Part shown: one piece after another, positions 1 to 10,359 of the stretch
Layout of the letters: each line of letters opens with the position of its first letter
How positions within the stretch are numbered: the first letter of the stretch is position 1
Assembly (NCBI GenBank): GCA_021234155.1
Contig: JAJEKV010000008.1
Span: 12,923,406-12,987,405, forward strand
Direction: 5' to 3'
Source: Isoetes taiwanensis
Taxonomy: Eukaryota; Streptophyta; Lycopodiopsida; Isoetales; Isoetaceae
DNA length: 64,000 nt
Notes under the pieces: generated by a model
Told to the model about the DNA's origin: nothing
The model's database searches: none
The model's input: the letters and a program-made list of their open reading frames with translations, nothing else
Position numbers and translations under genes: made by a program

Positions 1-2895
1 TGATCCGCCACCATAAAATGGATAGCTTAGGATGAAGCAATTTATCCCATACCCATTGCGATTGCTTTTCACGATGAGGCTGGGGGATAACTAAAGGCCA
101 CTTTGGCGATGGAGGCAACACCTCGTGATGAAGCAGACCACATACATCGAAAGTGCACCGTGTGCTCCTCCTTAACACCGCCATGAACCACCCGTGAGTC
201 GGGAGCCACGCCTTGTGGTGTGGAGGAAGTGTAGCAGCTACTTTTTCCCAAAATGCCCGGGTCCCCAACGAAGGAGAAGGAACTTCAATTTGAACTCATT
301 CCACGCCAACAATCTTGTCTCATTATACCATGCGTATACCGCGGAGCACACACCTGCTACATCGCCACCGACGCTAAGGCCAATGGATGGACAAGAGACG
401 GGGGACAACCGCTCAATCGTCACCCAAAGGGATCCACCAACAACCGGGTCAGGGATCATGTGGGCCATTAGATGGAACAAAAAACAAAGTGCGCTTACGC
501 CTCCCAAGCAGCCTAGCAACCCCTTGAGGAAAGGAGATGCATTAGGATATGGAGAAAGTGGATAAAATAATGCCCATGGGAGGAGAGGCTTAATGGATGG
601 AGAGCCAAAGGAAATGCACCTCTCAGAAAGACCGGGCGAATGAGACGCAGACCGAGAATTATCAAAGATTATTGAGAATTCGCCATATGAACTTAGAGAT
701 CAGCGACCTTGCTCGAGAAGAAAGTGAATCATCCCCAAAATTTCCATAAAAATTTAGGCATAATGCACTTCGTCCAACTAACTTTAACATCAGCTCTCCT
801 TCTTCGCCACCCCTGATGAAGTTCCCGACAAGACAATAACAATGAGCTGCATCTTTTGTGCGTGGTGCCGGCCAAGATGGATGCCATGTAGACATGTGTA
901 CCACTTTGAACCTGACTTTGCCATACGGTTACTCCACCAGCCATGGATAACTTAGCCGTGGACCACCGCAACAAATGCCTTTCCAACCCCTTAATAATGA
1001 CATCCCACGCATCTCCGCACGAGGACCAACCGAATGCCTAGAAGCTTAGTTGCCTTCCCATGAGGAAGAACCTTCCATGGAAATGCAACCACGTAAGAGG
1101 AAAGCGAGAGTCTAGAAGTCTACTGTGGCGCATACACTTTTGCCACCCACAAAGACACCAGAAGCCAAAGAGAAACCGTCCAACAAGGAAATGGCATTAC
1201 GCAAATTCTCGCTTCATCGCCCATTAAAAACAAGAAAGTGTCATCTCGTGATACCGATTGCAGAGATCTTTGTGAACCATTATTCATGGGAAGACCATGC
1301 GGGGATGCCTTCCCAAAGACCGCAAGAGAGAATAATACCGAGAAAGAATCTCCGCCACAATTGTAAAAAAGGCCCGGTGCCAAAGGACAGCTCGGCGCTA
1401 ATGCCACGTCCCATCTGAAAAAATGTTGATGGTTCTCCTTGAAAGAACTCAAGAACGAAAGCGAATAATGAAGTTTCATAACATTTGCGAACTGGGCACC
1501 AAAACCAAGACGTAAAAGGCATCGCTCCGGGAAACTCTTACCAACACTGCTTTGTCATATGCTTTTGCAAAATCCAGCTTCAAGTATACAATGGGGTAAC
1601 CATGCATTCTAGCCCAATAGAGACCCTCATATGCTATCGCCACATTATTCAATATACACCGGGCGAGGCAAGAAACCCGATTGGTGGAAGAGATGGACTG
1701 GTAAGAACGCCACAAAGCTTCCGAAAGCAAAAGCTTTAGCAAAGATCTTGTACAATCGAGGACAACAAAGTAATGGGGGCCAATCTGAAATGGAAGAGGG
1801 ATCCTTATATTTTGGAATAAGGGAGATGCAACCGAAAGTTGAGGATTTTGTCCGTGCCTCTGTCTTTTAAAATCCCGAAAAGCATCATACACATCCGCAT
1901 CAAGCCAATCCCAATACTCCCCGAAAACTCCATCGAATACCATCAAGACCTGGACACTTGCCCCTCTTGAGAGAAAATGTGGCCTCAAAGCTAAATCATT
2001 CTCGTCGATTCGGCCTTTAAAGTGGCCCCTTTGCTCATTGGTAACTATAGGATGAGATGAACCTTAGCAAGCAAGGCCGCTTGAAAATCCGGGACCGAAG
2101 GGGAAGACGCCAAGCGTTGAAGAAAGCTAAAAAGTGATTATGCAAAAAAGCCTCTAAGCTCGGTGGATTCAAACAACACGCCCATCCCCGAACCAGCAGA
2201 CCTAAGAGATGCAACCTTAGCTTTCTTGTTTTGGCAACTCAAGAAAAACCATTACCGGGTCTCCCTCCTTGAACCATTACAACCCAGCTTTAATGCGAGC
2301 AAAGTGCACCTCGCTCGTTGATTCCATTTTGCCGAATGCTACACAAAATTTGCTTCTCCACATGACCATCCGATGGGGCAATAGTGACGTGCGTGCTCTC
2401 AAGTTGTCGATAAAGAGCCGCCAGAAGGCTCTAGGTTAGCCTGCTCATTCCACCCCAACCTTTAGCAAAAGACTTCACAAGAGCGTGAGCATCAACAATA
2501 CCGCCATGCCCCCGTGTCGAGAAAGAAGTGAACCACTGCCTACAAACTGCCACAAAATCATCATCCTTCAAGAAAAATGTATTCAGCTTGAAATATGTCT
2601 TAGAGGCAACATGCACCACCATATGAGAGCAAGAGAAATAACGTGGATTATGGTCAGGAAATCGCAAAGATTCAACGAGGTTATCACGATGAAAAGGTGT
2701 AAATGTGGTTGCTACCAAAGCATTATAGTAGCCTCCTATCATGTCTTGCATATGCTCTACCACCACCCAACCAACCATTATACCAAGTAAAACTTGAGGA
2801 ACCCTCAACTTCTATGAAGCCACAATCTTGCATTAAGCGGTGCCATTGCTCCCGTTCAAAGCCCCCGTGACTATCTCTCAGACCTCTGTTGTTAG
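1..2895 (-). mobile_element. LINE retrotransposon copy 1 (truncated)
   Basis: A non-LTR retrotransposon read on the minus strand. From high to low coordinates it shows the end of an endonuclease domain, a linker, a reverse transcriptase and the downstream C-terminal region; the 3' end lies beyond the left edge of the window. The 5' end is truncated inside the endonuclease, because the N-terminal endonuclease motifs seen in the other two LINEs are absent. Domain order is that of plant L1-like LINEs. The sequence differs clearly from the LINEs at 10.4 and 36.5 kb, so it is a different family. All frames are broken, so it is inactive. Confidence 0.8.
662..2860 (-). pseudogene. LINE endonuclease-reverse transcriptase remnant
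   Basis: Translated on the minus strand, 2,808-2,431 gives an endonuclease C-terminus with the motif FPDHNPRYF (the catalytic S/D-H of AP-type endonucleases), followed by a conserved linker. At 1,988-1,476 the reverse transcriptase appears, with RCILNNVAIAYEGLYWAR and YLKLDFAKAYDK, typical of plant LINE RTs. The catalytic YxDD box survives as SRDDTFLFL, with the two Asp codons at about 1,240-1,245; the usual residue before DD is replaced by Arg. The 986-662 part matches the post-RT region (NFIRGGEEG, then VSWT-like). At least four frame changes are needed to join these parts, so no functional protein is made. Confidence 0.8.
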
Positions 2896-3352
2896 TTAAT
2901 TGTCCTTCCTTTGCTTTGTTTTTCCTTGTTCTCTCGTTCAGTTCCCTTTGTTTGTTTTAATTTTTTTTCAATGGCCTATAATCCTAGAAATACAAATTAA
3001 TAGAAATTCAATATAATCCCATGAAATTCATTGGATGCATTAAAGGTATTGAACAAAGGTGATTCTTCCTTTAGGAAGTTTCTGCAATTCAATGCCTACA
3101 ATTGACAAAAGGAATCAAGTCTTTTATTGCAAAACATAGAACACAACAAGAGAATGTTAATGTTAAAGCGACCCCAGCCCAAATGAGTTGACATGCATAA
3201 GGTGCTCAAGTTGGACTATCTCAAAGGAATGGTCTGTCAAATCTGAAGCTCAGGCCAACAACTCTAAAGATTAATCCATCTAGGATTAACATAGCCACTA
3301 ATGAAAGTGCCGAGATTAGTGGTAAGACAAAAGGAATGGGGAATCATTACTT
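2896..3352. other. Gap without a recognisable gene
   Basis: AT-rich sequence between LINE copy 1 and the next open frames. I see no RNA gene, no clear repeat and no coding signature. Confidence 0.5.
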
Positions 3353-3894
3353 ATGGAAAAGAAGGGATGCTTTGCAAATAAGGAAATTGCACATCCTAGT
3401 GGACTTGATCAATCTAGCAACAACCTACTACCAAATCTTCAACAAACTGAAAACAATGATGCAAACAAAGTTATATACAAGGAAATCCCAAACTCTAAGA
3501 CTAAGAGTTTGGAGAAAGTGCAAGCTTTTGGGAAAGTTAAATGTGCAAACAATTATGGTATTTTAACTGCTATGGTTGATGACTGTTGTGCAGGTACTGA
3601 TGAGCCATTAATTATTTTAAGCTCTCCACCATCTCCAAAGCAATAAATGATGTCCATTCCAGTATGCGCCTAAAACCTATTACTTCAGACACTCCATGCC
3701 TACCCTTAATAGACCTTAGGGATCTGATCAACCTTGGTCAAAACAACCCCCTAGAGAAATCTAGTTCTCCTTTATCAAGCAATAGTATTTTTGAACATGT
3801 GGCAATTCAACTGTCTGAGTTGCAAGTTGAGCAACTGGAACAAATGGGATATGGAATGAAACAATGGAAGATGAAGGAAATTCGAGTAAAATAA
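3353..3894 (+). pseudogene. Unrecognised hydrophilic coding remnant
   Basis: Two consecutive open stretches on the plus strand (3,353-3,646 and 3,664-3,894) lie in neighbouring frames and look like one broken coding segment. The product would be hydrophilic and rich in Asn, Lys and Ser, with a short acidic stretch (MVDDCCAGTDEP) and a C-terminal part rich in Glu and Leu that could form a coiled coil (LSELQVEQLEQMG). There is no domain I recognise. A retroelement ORF1/gag-like accessory protein is possible given the surroundings, but nothing proves it. Confidence 0.3.
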
Positions 3895-5154
3895 TAAAGT
3901 TTGGAAATAATAATTGTAGGATGCAAAGTGTTCATAAAAGGAAATGATGTAAAACGTAAATAGAGGGGATAAGGGTGATAGCATTAGAGGCAAAATGAAG
4001 TTTAAAATCGTCCTCATAAGGAAACTCCACGTCATTTCATATAAAAATTTAAATAATATCTTAAAAATACCCAAAAAAACATTAGGGCAGATTTGGGATC
4101 TCAAAATGGCCTCGTAAGAGCCATTCCACGTCAGATTTCTTATTCTTCTCCCCAATGCCATGTAGATTATCTACCCTTCATAATTATAGATTCTCACGGA
4201 TTTCGAGAGATTGCGCATTTATTGTCCCATTTTCACATATTAGAAAGAAATAAAAAATGTGTATGGCATTAAACCATCGCGACTACGACTAATAACGATG
4301 GCTTATTGACATTCACGAGGCAAAGGAATTTGAATATAAAAAAGTGATGGTTGATGTTGAAAGGAGGGCTACCGATGATATCCATTCCTCATTGAGAATG
4401 AAACAAGCTTGAGATGCTCTATCGGACTTGTTCCCATATATATAAGCGAATACATCTCAAAGAACAAGATGCAAAGAGGTTTGTGGAAGCCCCTAACAAA
4501 ATCATTTAGGCATATGGATGCACTTTCGATTACATACATATACTATGGGTGCATGCACCTCTAGGGAGCATGCACTTGGTTTTGTTAGAAAAATGGGACA
4601 ATTATGAAGTGGACAAGGCATGGAGAAATCCCGTAAGCATCAAGGTAGCTTTTTTTCATAGAAACCTTGAAAGGGGATGGAGGAAAAATAATCACCATCC
4701 CTCTTAGATATATGCCGGAATGGAGATATGATTAATAGCTATGCCAAAATAACTTATTGTGTTGAAGAGGAGGAGATCTTTGGAATAGCATCGATCAAAG
4801 AAGTACCTCTTTAAGGAAGGGAAATGTCCGGTGAAGATGCTAATAAATGACATTATACTTTGCAATACAAAGGGTTTATACATTCTTGAAGTACAAAGGT
4901 TATGGTGTTTGTGTTTAGATACCTCTAATACAAGAAGTCTTTATTTGCTTTTCACAATAGGTTCCTTTAAAATCTATTGCTATTTAAATTATAGCAAAAA
5001 TGAGTCTTGAAACTCTTTAAGTAGTAGAAGAACTCTTTGACTAGTTATCCATTTGATGACCATTTTTTAAGAAAATATGATATGTGACATTCTTATATGC
5101 AAACATTCATAAAATTTATGAATATTGAAGGTCAAAGCCATCCTTGTTTAAAGA
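3895..5154. other. AT-rich region without gene
   Basis: I see no credible coding region. At about 4,083-4,135 there is a stretch containing CAGATTTGGGATCTCAAAAT that reappears, inverted and diverged, near 9,610-9,650, so this area borders an old inverted repeat pair. Confidence 0.4.
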
Positions 5155-5222
5155 GGATCATATGATGCGAAATATTCATGCGCAGAAGTAATTGCATATA
5201 AGAAATTCGCCTGGTGTGATCC
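5155..5222. repeat. Hairpin repeat, copy 1
   Basis: An imperfect 68-bp palindrome that starts GGATCATATGATGCGAA and ends TTCGCCTGGTGTGATCC. It is the most diverged member of the hairpin family described at 6,521. The arms are about 18 bp and the loop is AT-rich. Confidence 0.65.
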
Positions 5223-5589
5223 TTGCATAAAAAAGTAAATAGAGATGCAAATATTGAATTTACAACTTAGCGTAAACAAATAGTATTTTACTTATACTTT
5301 TTAAAACATATTTTAATGTTATTTTTGTATAACATAACATTAAGATGGAACATAGCAAATCTGTATCGCGTGACCTACTTTCTTGTTTGCTGTTAAATTC
5401 TAGAATGGGACTCGCATGAAACCAACAAACCGCAGACTTGCTTCTCATTCATCTCAGTAGATTTTCTACAATGATGGATAGTGGGTAGCCGCACCAACGA
5501 ACTACCCATAAAAATAAAAGTAAAAATCCAATTATATCATTTGGACCCCAACAAAATACAATGCTAATAGAGGCGGGCTAGTGTACTTT

Positions 5590-6420
5590 GAAAGCTTATC
5601 TTAGGGATTAAAAACCCAGCCCTTTAGGGTTTTCGAGGAAAAACCCTAGTGATAAGCCTTGGGCAAGGGGCTTGGACAAGCGTGAAGGCATAAAAAATCG
5701 CTCCCAAAACCCATGAATGGAAAAAGTTGAAATTCATCTTTGGCCGCTTCCGCACACGCACATCACCAACAAAACAACAAGACAAAACAAACCTCGAGTG
5801 GAGGGGCTGATTCTGGCGTGCTTCCGATAAAAATACAATAACAAAGAAGGGGAGGGTGGGTTCAAAGAGAATAAGGTGCTGATGAGAGAAGAGGAAGCGC
5901 CCGATGAGATGTTGATGCGGTAAAGCGCCTAAAATAGCAAACTCCCAACGAGAATGGGCATAAAATTTTGCATGCATGCAAAACATGCGTACTTTCGTCC
6001 CATTCTAGAATGGCGATCCGATGTCACCGGATCGATGGGATTCTAGAATGGGACTCCGCTTGATGAAACCAACTTCATTGTGAATACCAAAGGACTTCCT
6101 TACAAACTAGGATCGAGGACGAAGGTCCGCTTCGACGAAGGCTAAAGGCCTAAAAAGGACAAAGAAGAAAGAAACGCCAAATTGGCCAAACCAAGCGGGA
6201 AGAAGCCCCTCCCCCGCCGGGAAACAATTCAAAAGAGAATAAGGTAATCTGAGAGAAGAGGAAGCGCCCGATGAGATGTTGATAAAAAAACGAACCTAAA
6301 AATAGCGAACTCCCAAGCCGGAATGGGCATGACACCACTTGCATGCATGAAAAAACATGCATGCTCGTCCCATTCTAGAATGGCGATCCGATGACGGATC
6401 GATGGGATTATAAACAAACA
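5590..6420. repeat. Directly duplicated module
   Basis: The stretch at about 5,880-6,040 recurs at about 6,240-6,405. Both contain AAGAGGAAGCGCCCGATGAG, ACTCCCAA, GCATGCATG and CCCATTCTAGAATGGCGATC. The end motif is built around the self-complementary CCCATTCTAGAATGGG (complete form at about 6,043-6,054 and 5,398-5,409). The left copy continues into sequence starting ATGAAACCAAC that also follows the motif at 5,410-5,425. This suggests insertion and duplication of a small foldback-type element. No protein is evident. Confidence 0.5.
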
Positions 6421-6520
6421 CCTTTTTAATAAACCAACACTTTACATACTAACATTTACACTTTAAATAAGATATTTCTTTCTTTCTTTTTACTTGAAAG
6501 CTATTTTTTTTTTTCAAGAT

Positions 6521-6585
6521 GGATCACACCCCGAATAATACATATGCAAAAAAAAGGGACACACTAAATTCGCATGGTGTGATCC
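6521..6585. repeat. Hairpin repeat, copy 2
   Basis: Starts GGATCACACCCCGAATA and ends AATTCGCATGGTGTGATCC, so the two ends are inverted copies of each other around an A-rich loop containing CATATGC. The family consensus I read is GGATCACACCATGCGAAT, loop, ATTCGCATGGTGTGATCC. Copies 2-5 are embedded in a longer unit of about 190-200 bp whose spacer also repeats (CTTTCTTATTTGTTGTCAAA and CCCTTTTCAAAGAGCATA), so this is a short degenerate tandem array rather than independent insertions. Confidence 0.75.
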
Positions 6586-6714
6586 ACTTTCTTATTTGTT
6601 GTCAAATTAAAATTAAAACACAAGCACTCATTCCTATTTGTATCTAAAATGCTTTACCATTCTTAAGTACATAAGTCATTATCCCTTTTCAAAGAGCATA
6701 TTCTTTTCCAAGAA

Positions 6715-7394
6715 GGATCACACCAAGCGAATAGTACATATGCAACAAAAATGGAACCAGGGAATAAATTACTAATCGCATATTTCTTATTAGCTAAAAT
6801 GACTTTAGCTAAACTTGCTCGATATTAATCCCAAAACTTTCTGTGGTTTAGCTAAACTCTACACATTTTTCCTCTTATACTTTCTAGCGTTTAGCTAAAC
6901 TAACCCAAACATCATCCCAAAAATTTCTATAGTGTGGCCAATGAGAAAATATTAAGCCAAATCACTATACTTCTTTTCAATTGTTTCACTTATTTTAGTC
7001 ATTTTCTTTTCAAAAAACATTCTAAAATAATGTTAACTAGCAAAGTCTAGGACCCAAATTAATTCATAATGCTAGAAACTAAGCTACTAATCATATATTT
7101 CTTATAAACTAGAATGTTGTTAGCTAAACTAGCCTAAAATTCATTCTAAAAGTTTCTATGGTTTAGCTAAACAATACCAAATTTCACTCTCTTACTTTCT
7201 AGCGTTTGGCTAAAAAGAGCTCGAGGTTGCAAATTCCTAAAAAAGTTAAGCTAAAATTATTTTTTTTTTCCCAATTTTTTCCATTTACTTTAGCCAATTT
7301 TTTTTGAAAATGTCCTAAAAAATCGCCAAATAGCTAAGTTTAGCCCTTAAATTATTCCATGAATGGAACACACTAAATTCGCATCGTATGATCC
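6715..7394. repeat. Hairpin repeat, copy 3, split by an insertion
   Basis: The left arm (from 6,715, GGATCACACCAAGCGAATA) and the right arm (to 7,394, ATTCGCATCGTATGATCC) belong to one hairpin repeat separated by the element at 6,758-7,361. Removing that element and one AATGGAAC copy restores a hairpin unit of the usual 65-70 bp. Confidence 0.8.
6758..7361. mobile_element. hAT-like non-autonomous element (MITE), 604 bp
   Basis: Flanked on both sides by the 8-bp direct repeat AATGGAAC (6,750-6,757 and 7,362-7,369). The ends are imperfect inverted repeats: CAGGGAATAAATTA on the left, and CATGGAATAATTTAA reading inward from the right. An 8-bp duplication with CA-starting inverted ends fits the hAT superfamily. 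It has no coding capacity. Inside, a segment rich in TAGCTAAAC motifs occurs twice as a direct repeat (about 6,770-6,960 and 7,085-7,240). The precise break of a hairpin repeat gives a clear empty-site prediction. Confidence 0.85.
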
Positions 7395-7514
7395 ACTTTC
7401 TTATTTGTTGTCAAATTAAAATTAAACACAAGTACCCCTTCTCATTTAATGCTTTACCACCCCAAGTGCATAAAGTTATTAGTCCTTTTCAAAGAGCATA
7501 TCTTTTTTTAAGAA

Positions 7515-7582
7515 GGATCACATCTGCTTAATGATACAATGCAAAAAAAATAGAACACAATCATTTAAGCATGGTGTGATGC
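7515..7582. repeat. Hairpin repeat, copy 4
   Basis: Begins GGATCACATCTGCTTAATG and ends CATTTAAGCATGGTGTGATGC. Both arms carry matching changes relative to the consensus (GCTTAA opposite TTAAGC), which keeps the stem paired. Confidence 0.7.
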
Positions 7583-7823
7583 GGCTTTCTTGCTTGTTGT
7601 CAAATTAAACTTGAACACAAGTACCCCTTCCTACTTGCATCTAAAATACTTTACCAACTCTAGTAGTACATAAAGTTATTAGCCCTTTTCAAAAAACAAA
7701 CACTTTATCAATAAATGAGCGCGTCACATATCCACACTTAACTTCAAATAAGACACATATATATTTCTTTTATTAAAAGATAATCAAAAGTATTTTACTA
7801 TAGGAAGTCATCTTTTTCCAAAA

Positions 7824-7895
7824 AGATCACACCAAAGCTATAGAATTTTGTATAAGCTAAAAGGTTGGAATATACTAAATTGCATGGTGTGATCC
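7824..7895. repeat. Hairpin repeat, copy 5
   Basis: Begins AGATCACACCAAAGCTATAG and ends ACTAAATTGCATGGTGTGATCC, with an AT-rich loop. The preceding about 240 bp contain the shared spacer plus an extra segment (AACAAACACTTTATCAATAA-like) that is also found at about 6,410-6,480 and 8,035-8,100. Confidence 0.65.
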
Positions 7896-8587
7896 ACTTT
7901 CTTTTTGTTGTCAATAGATAATAACACCAAGTCCCTCATCAATAGTCTCCCATTTGCATATAAAATATGTATCATTCCAAGTTATATTATGTTTTATGAA
8001 CTAAACTTTTTTAAAGAGGGTCCCAAACCAAAATACAAACACTTAATCAATAAGCCAACACTTTATCAACAACCAAAGCTTTATTAAATAAGATTTTTAT
8101 GTTATTTTATCAAACCTAACAATGTTTCCATATGTGACACTTTGTGTTAACTGATCCAAAGCCTCCAAAAGTTTACATTTTATACAATATGTCTTTGGAG
8201 CTTTTGTGTCGTGGGCATTAGTAAACACCTCTAATGGAGAAAATATTTTGTAACTCATTTTTCAACAACCCGGATGCACGTCTTATCAAACATTTATTCA
8301 TTGAAAGGACACCATTCTCATAACTTTGAGACTTGCACAATTCGCTTAAAAGAGGTCATGCGATCGACTTTCAAGCTCGGCCCCACAACTTTACAGCGTA
8401 AAACTAGATGCCCATTGCCCCGAATGTATATCTTGGAAAAGCATGTCTCTTATGTCCATATGTTGACAACAACGATGCTAGTAATGCTTTTCCTAATCTC
8501 AAATCCCGACATCGATAAATATAGCCCAAGAAAAAATATTTGATTCGGTGGGTGAATATAAATCAAGAAGAGGAAAAAAAGAAGCAA

Positions 8588-8655
8588 GGATCACATGGCC
8601 GAAATCTCACTACACATTTACAAAATGCATATGCATTTTTCGCATGGTGTGATCC
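8588..8655. repeat. Hairpin repeat, copy 6
   Basis: Begins GGATCACATGGCCGAAAT and ends ATTTTTCGCATGGTGTGATCC. It lies about 700 bp from copy 5 and lacks the array spacer on its right side. Confidence 0.65.
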
Positions 8656-8710
8656 ATGTATTATTGAGGGTGCAAATTTGCAATATCCTCCTCTTCAAAT
8701 CCCTTCCCCC

Positions 8711-8748
8711 TCCTTCCTTCCTTCCTTCCTCCCTTCCCTTTTTTTTTT
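8711..8748 (+). repeat. (CCTT)n and poly(T) microsatellite
   Basis: A run of CCTT repeats passes into a T tract. Confidence 0.85.
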
Positions 8749-8755
8749 GCAATAT

Positions 8756-9984
8756 ACTATCCATAGCATTTATTTTGAACCCTATAGTTCTACCTATTCA
8801 TTGCGTATGAATGTTGCTTTCCGCGATGTAACTCCATAGTCACCCTTCGTTAAGAATAGCATTCTCACCCATGAGCCTATGGATAGATATCCTTCCATAG
8901 TCATGCCTTTATTGTTTTGTAAGTGATGAACTACTGAGAAGCAATGTAGGAGTACTAGGAGCAATGATGGATGCAATTAGAGATCTGGTCGGTCGTTAAA
9001 TTGTAAGAATGAATGGCGGGAGCAATACGATGAATGGGAAGAGCTGAAAAGTGGAAAACTTTAGAATGAAAATTTGGGTAGTAAAACATGGCATGTAACG
9101 ACGTTTGCTTGTCCCGACATCGCCTCGCCCGTTGTAAGCAACTCTATGCTCAGCCCTCATCGATGCTATAACATACTCACCCATGAACCTTTGGAGACAT
9201 AACCTCCTACTTCTTGACCTTGAATGTTACGTAAATGGGGCAAAAAACAGGACTCTTGGAGACTTGGATTCCAAATGAAGAGTGAAGGCGGAGAGGATGC
9301 ACGTAAGCGGGCTTAATGTGAACAATGGAAATCTTGGTGCCAAAATTTGATAAGATGGTTGGTGCATGTAGGCATGTACATGAAGCGGAAAAAGTAGCCA
9401 TTATTTTGGTCTTGATACGATTTTTTAAAAAATGCGGGCCATTAATGTGGTTGCAATGAATGCACAAACATGTCCTATGAAATTTTGCCATGTGGATGCC
9501 AAGTAAGCCTGCTCCTCTTTCTACTTGCCAACTATCACCGACTTTGAAAAAAAATCATAAAACATCATTGGTCGCTGAGAAACATGGCGTGGAATTGTGG
9601 CATCCAAGTTATGGGCCATTTTGAGACCTCAAATCCGCCCTAATATCCCACGCCTTGTCTTATTATGCTAAGAGAGATATCGGGTAGATTGCCCTCCATC
9701 CCAACGGCCTTGCGAGGGCAAAATTTTTGTTCCCCCCGTCATCGATCCCGAACCTATACTCGAGATGCACTCACGTCAATGAATCTGAAGTAGACCGAAT
9801 CAAGCACGGACACTGGTGGGAAGTTTTGTTTGGGCTACTCATGATGGCAATTTCTAAAGCAATCATAGCTATTTCGAATTTGAATTCTGGTATCCTTCTC
9901 CTCCATTTTGTAGCTCTGAGTGCTTTTATGCGGAGACTATGGCGTAAATCGAATTTACCTTCCTTCTATTGATTATTTGGAAAC
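8756..9984. other. Region without supported gene
   Basis: Two related stretches, near 8,855 (CTCACCCATGAGCCTATGGA) and 9,175 (CTCACCCATGAACCTTTGGA), suggest an old duplication. The open frames here lack any recognisable domain. Near 9,610-9,650 lies the diverged inverted partner of the 4,083-4,135 stretch. Confidence 0.4.
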
Positions 9985-10215
9985 ATGGCATGCGGAAAGA
10001 GAATCGAAGAGGAAAGCGGATTCACAATTGATAAGCGGTTGAGAGACATGGGTGCAAAGCATGCGATTTATGGGCGGATGGCAAAGCATATATCCAAAGG
10101 ATCCTATCACCGGGAGGCCTCCGAATTCAAGTACGTAAGTGATCTCTTGAAGTTTGCATGTGAAGGGAAACTAGGTTTGCTAGGATATCTTGTGAAAACA
10201 TGCACAAGTACATAA
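9985..10215 (+). pseudogene. Unrecognised coding fragment
   Basis: A 76-codon open frame gives a basic N-terminus followed by EASEFKYVSDLLKFACEGKL, which has a more protein-like composition than the flanking frames. It stops shortly before the 3' end of LINE copy 2. I do not recognise a family. It is probably a fragment of a transposon-encoded protein, judging only by the neighbourhood. Confidence 0.3.
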
Positions 10216-10359
10216 ACCAAATCGCACTTTCGCCGGTGTTGTCGGTTTAGCATAAGAAAGAATGATCACTCATTAAAGATACTAGAATTTCGGAATTCTC
10301 AATTGCTAGAAGATAGCATCTCACGAGACAAGTTTGTGTAGCATGCATAATGCATTATG

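Noticed and set aside
5155..8655. CRISPR-like array, because of regularly spaced palindromic repeats
   Set aside because: Repeat spacing is irregular (190-760 bp), the spacers are themselves repeated, there are no cas genes, and the DNA is eukaryotic.
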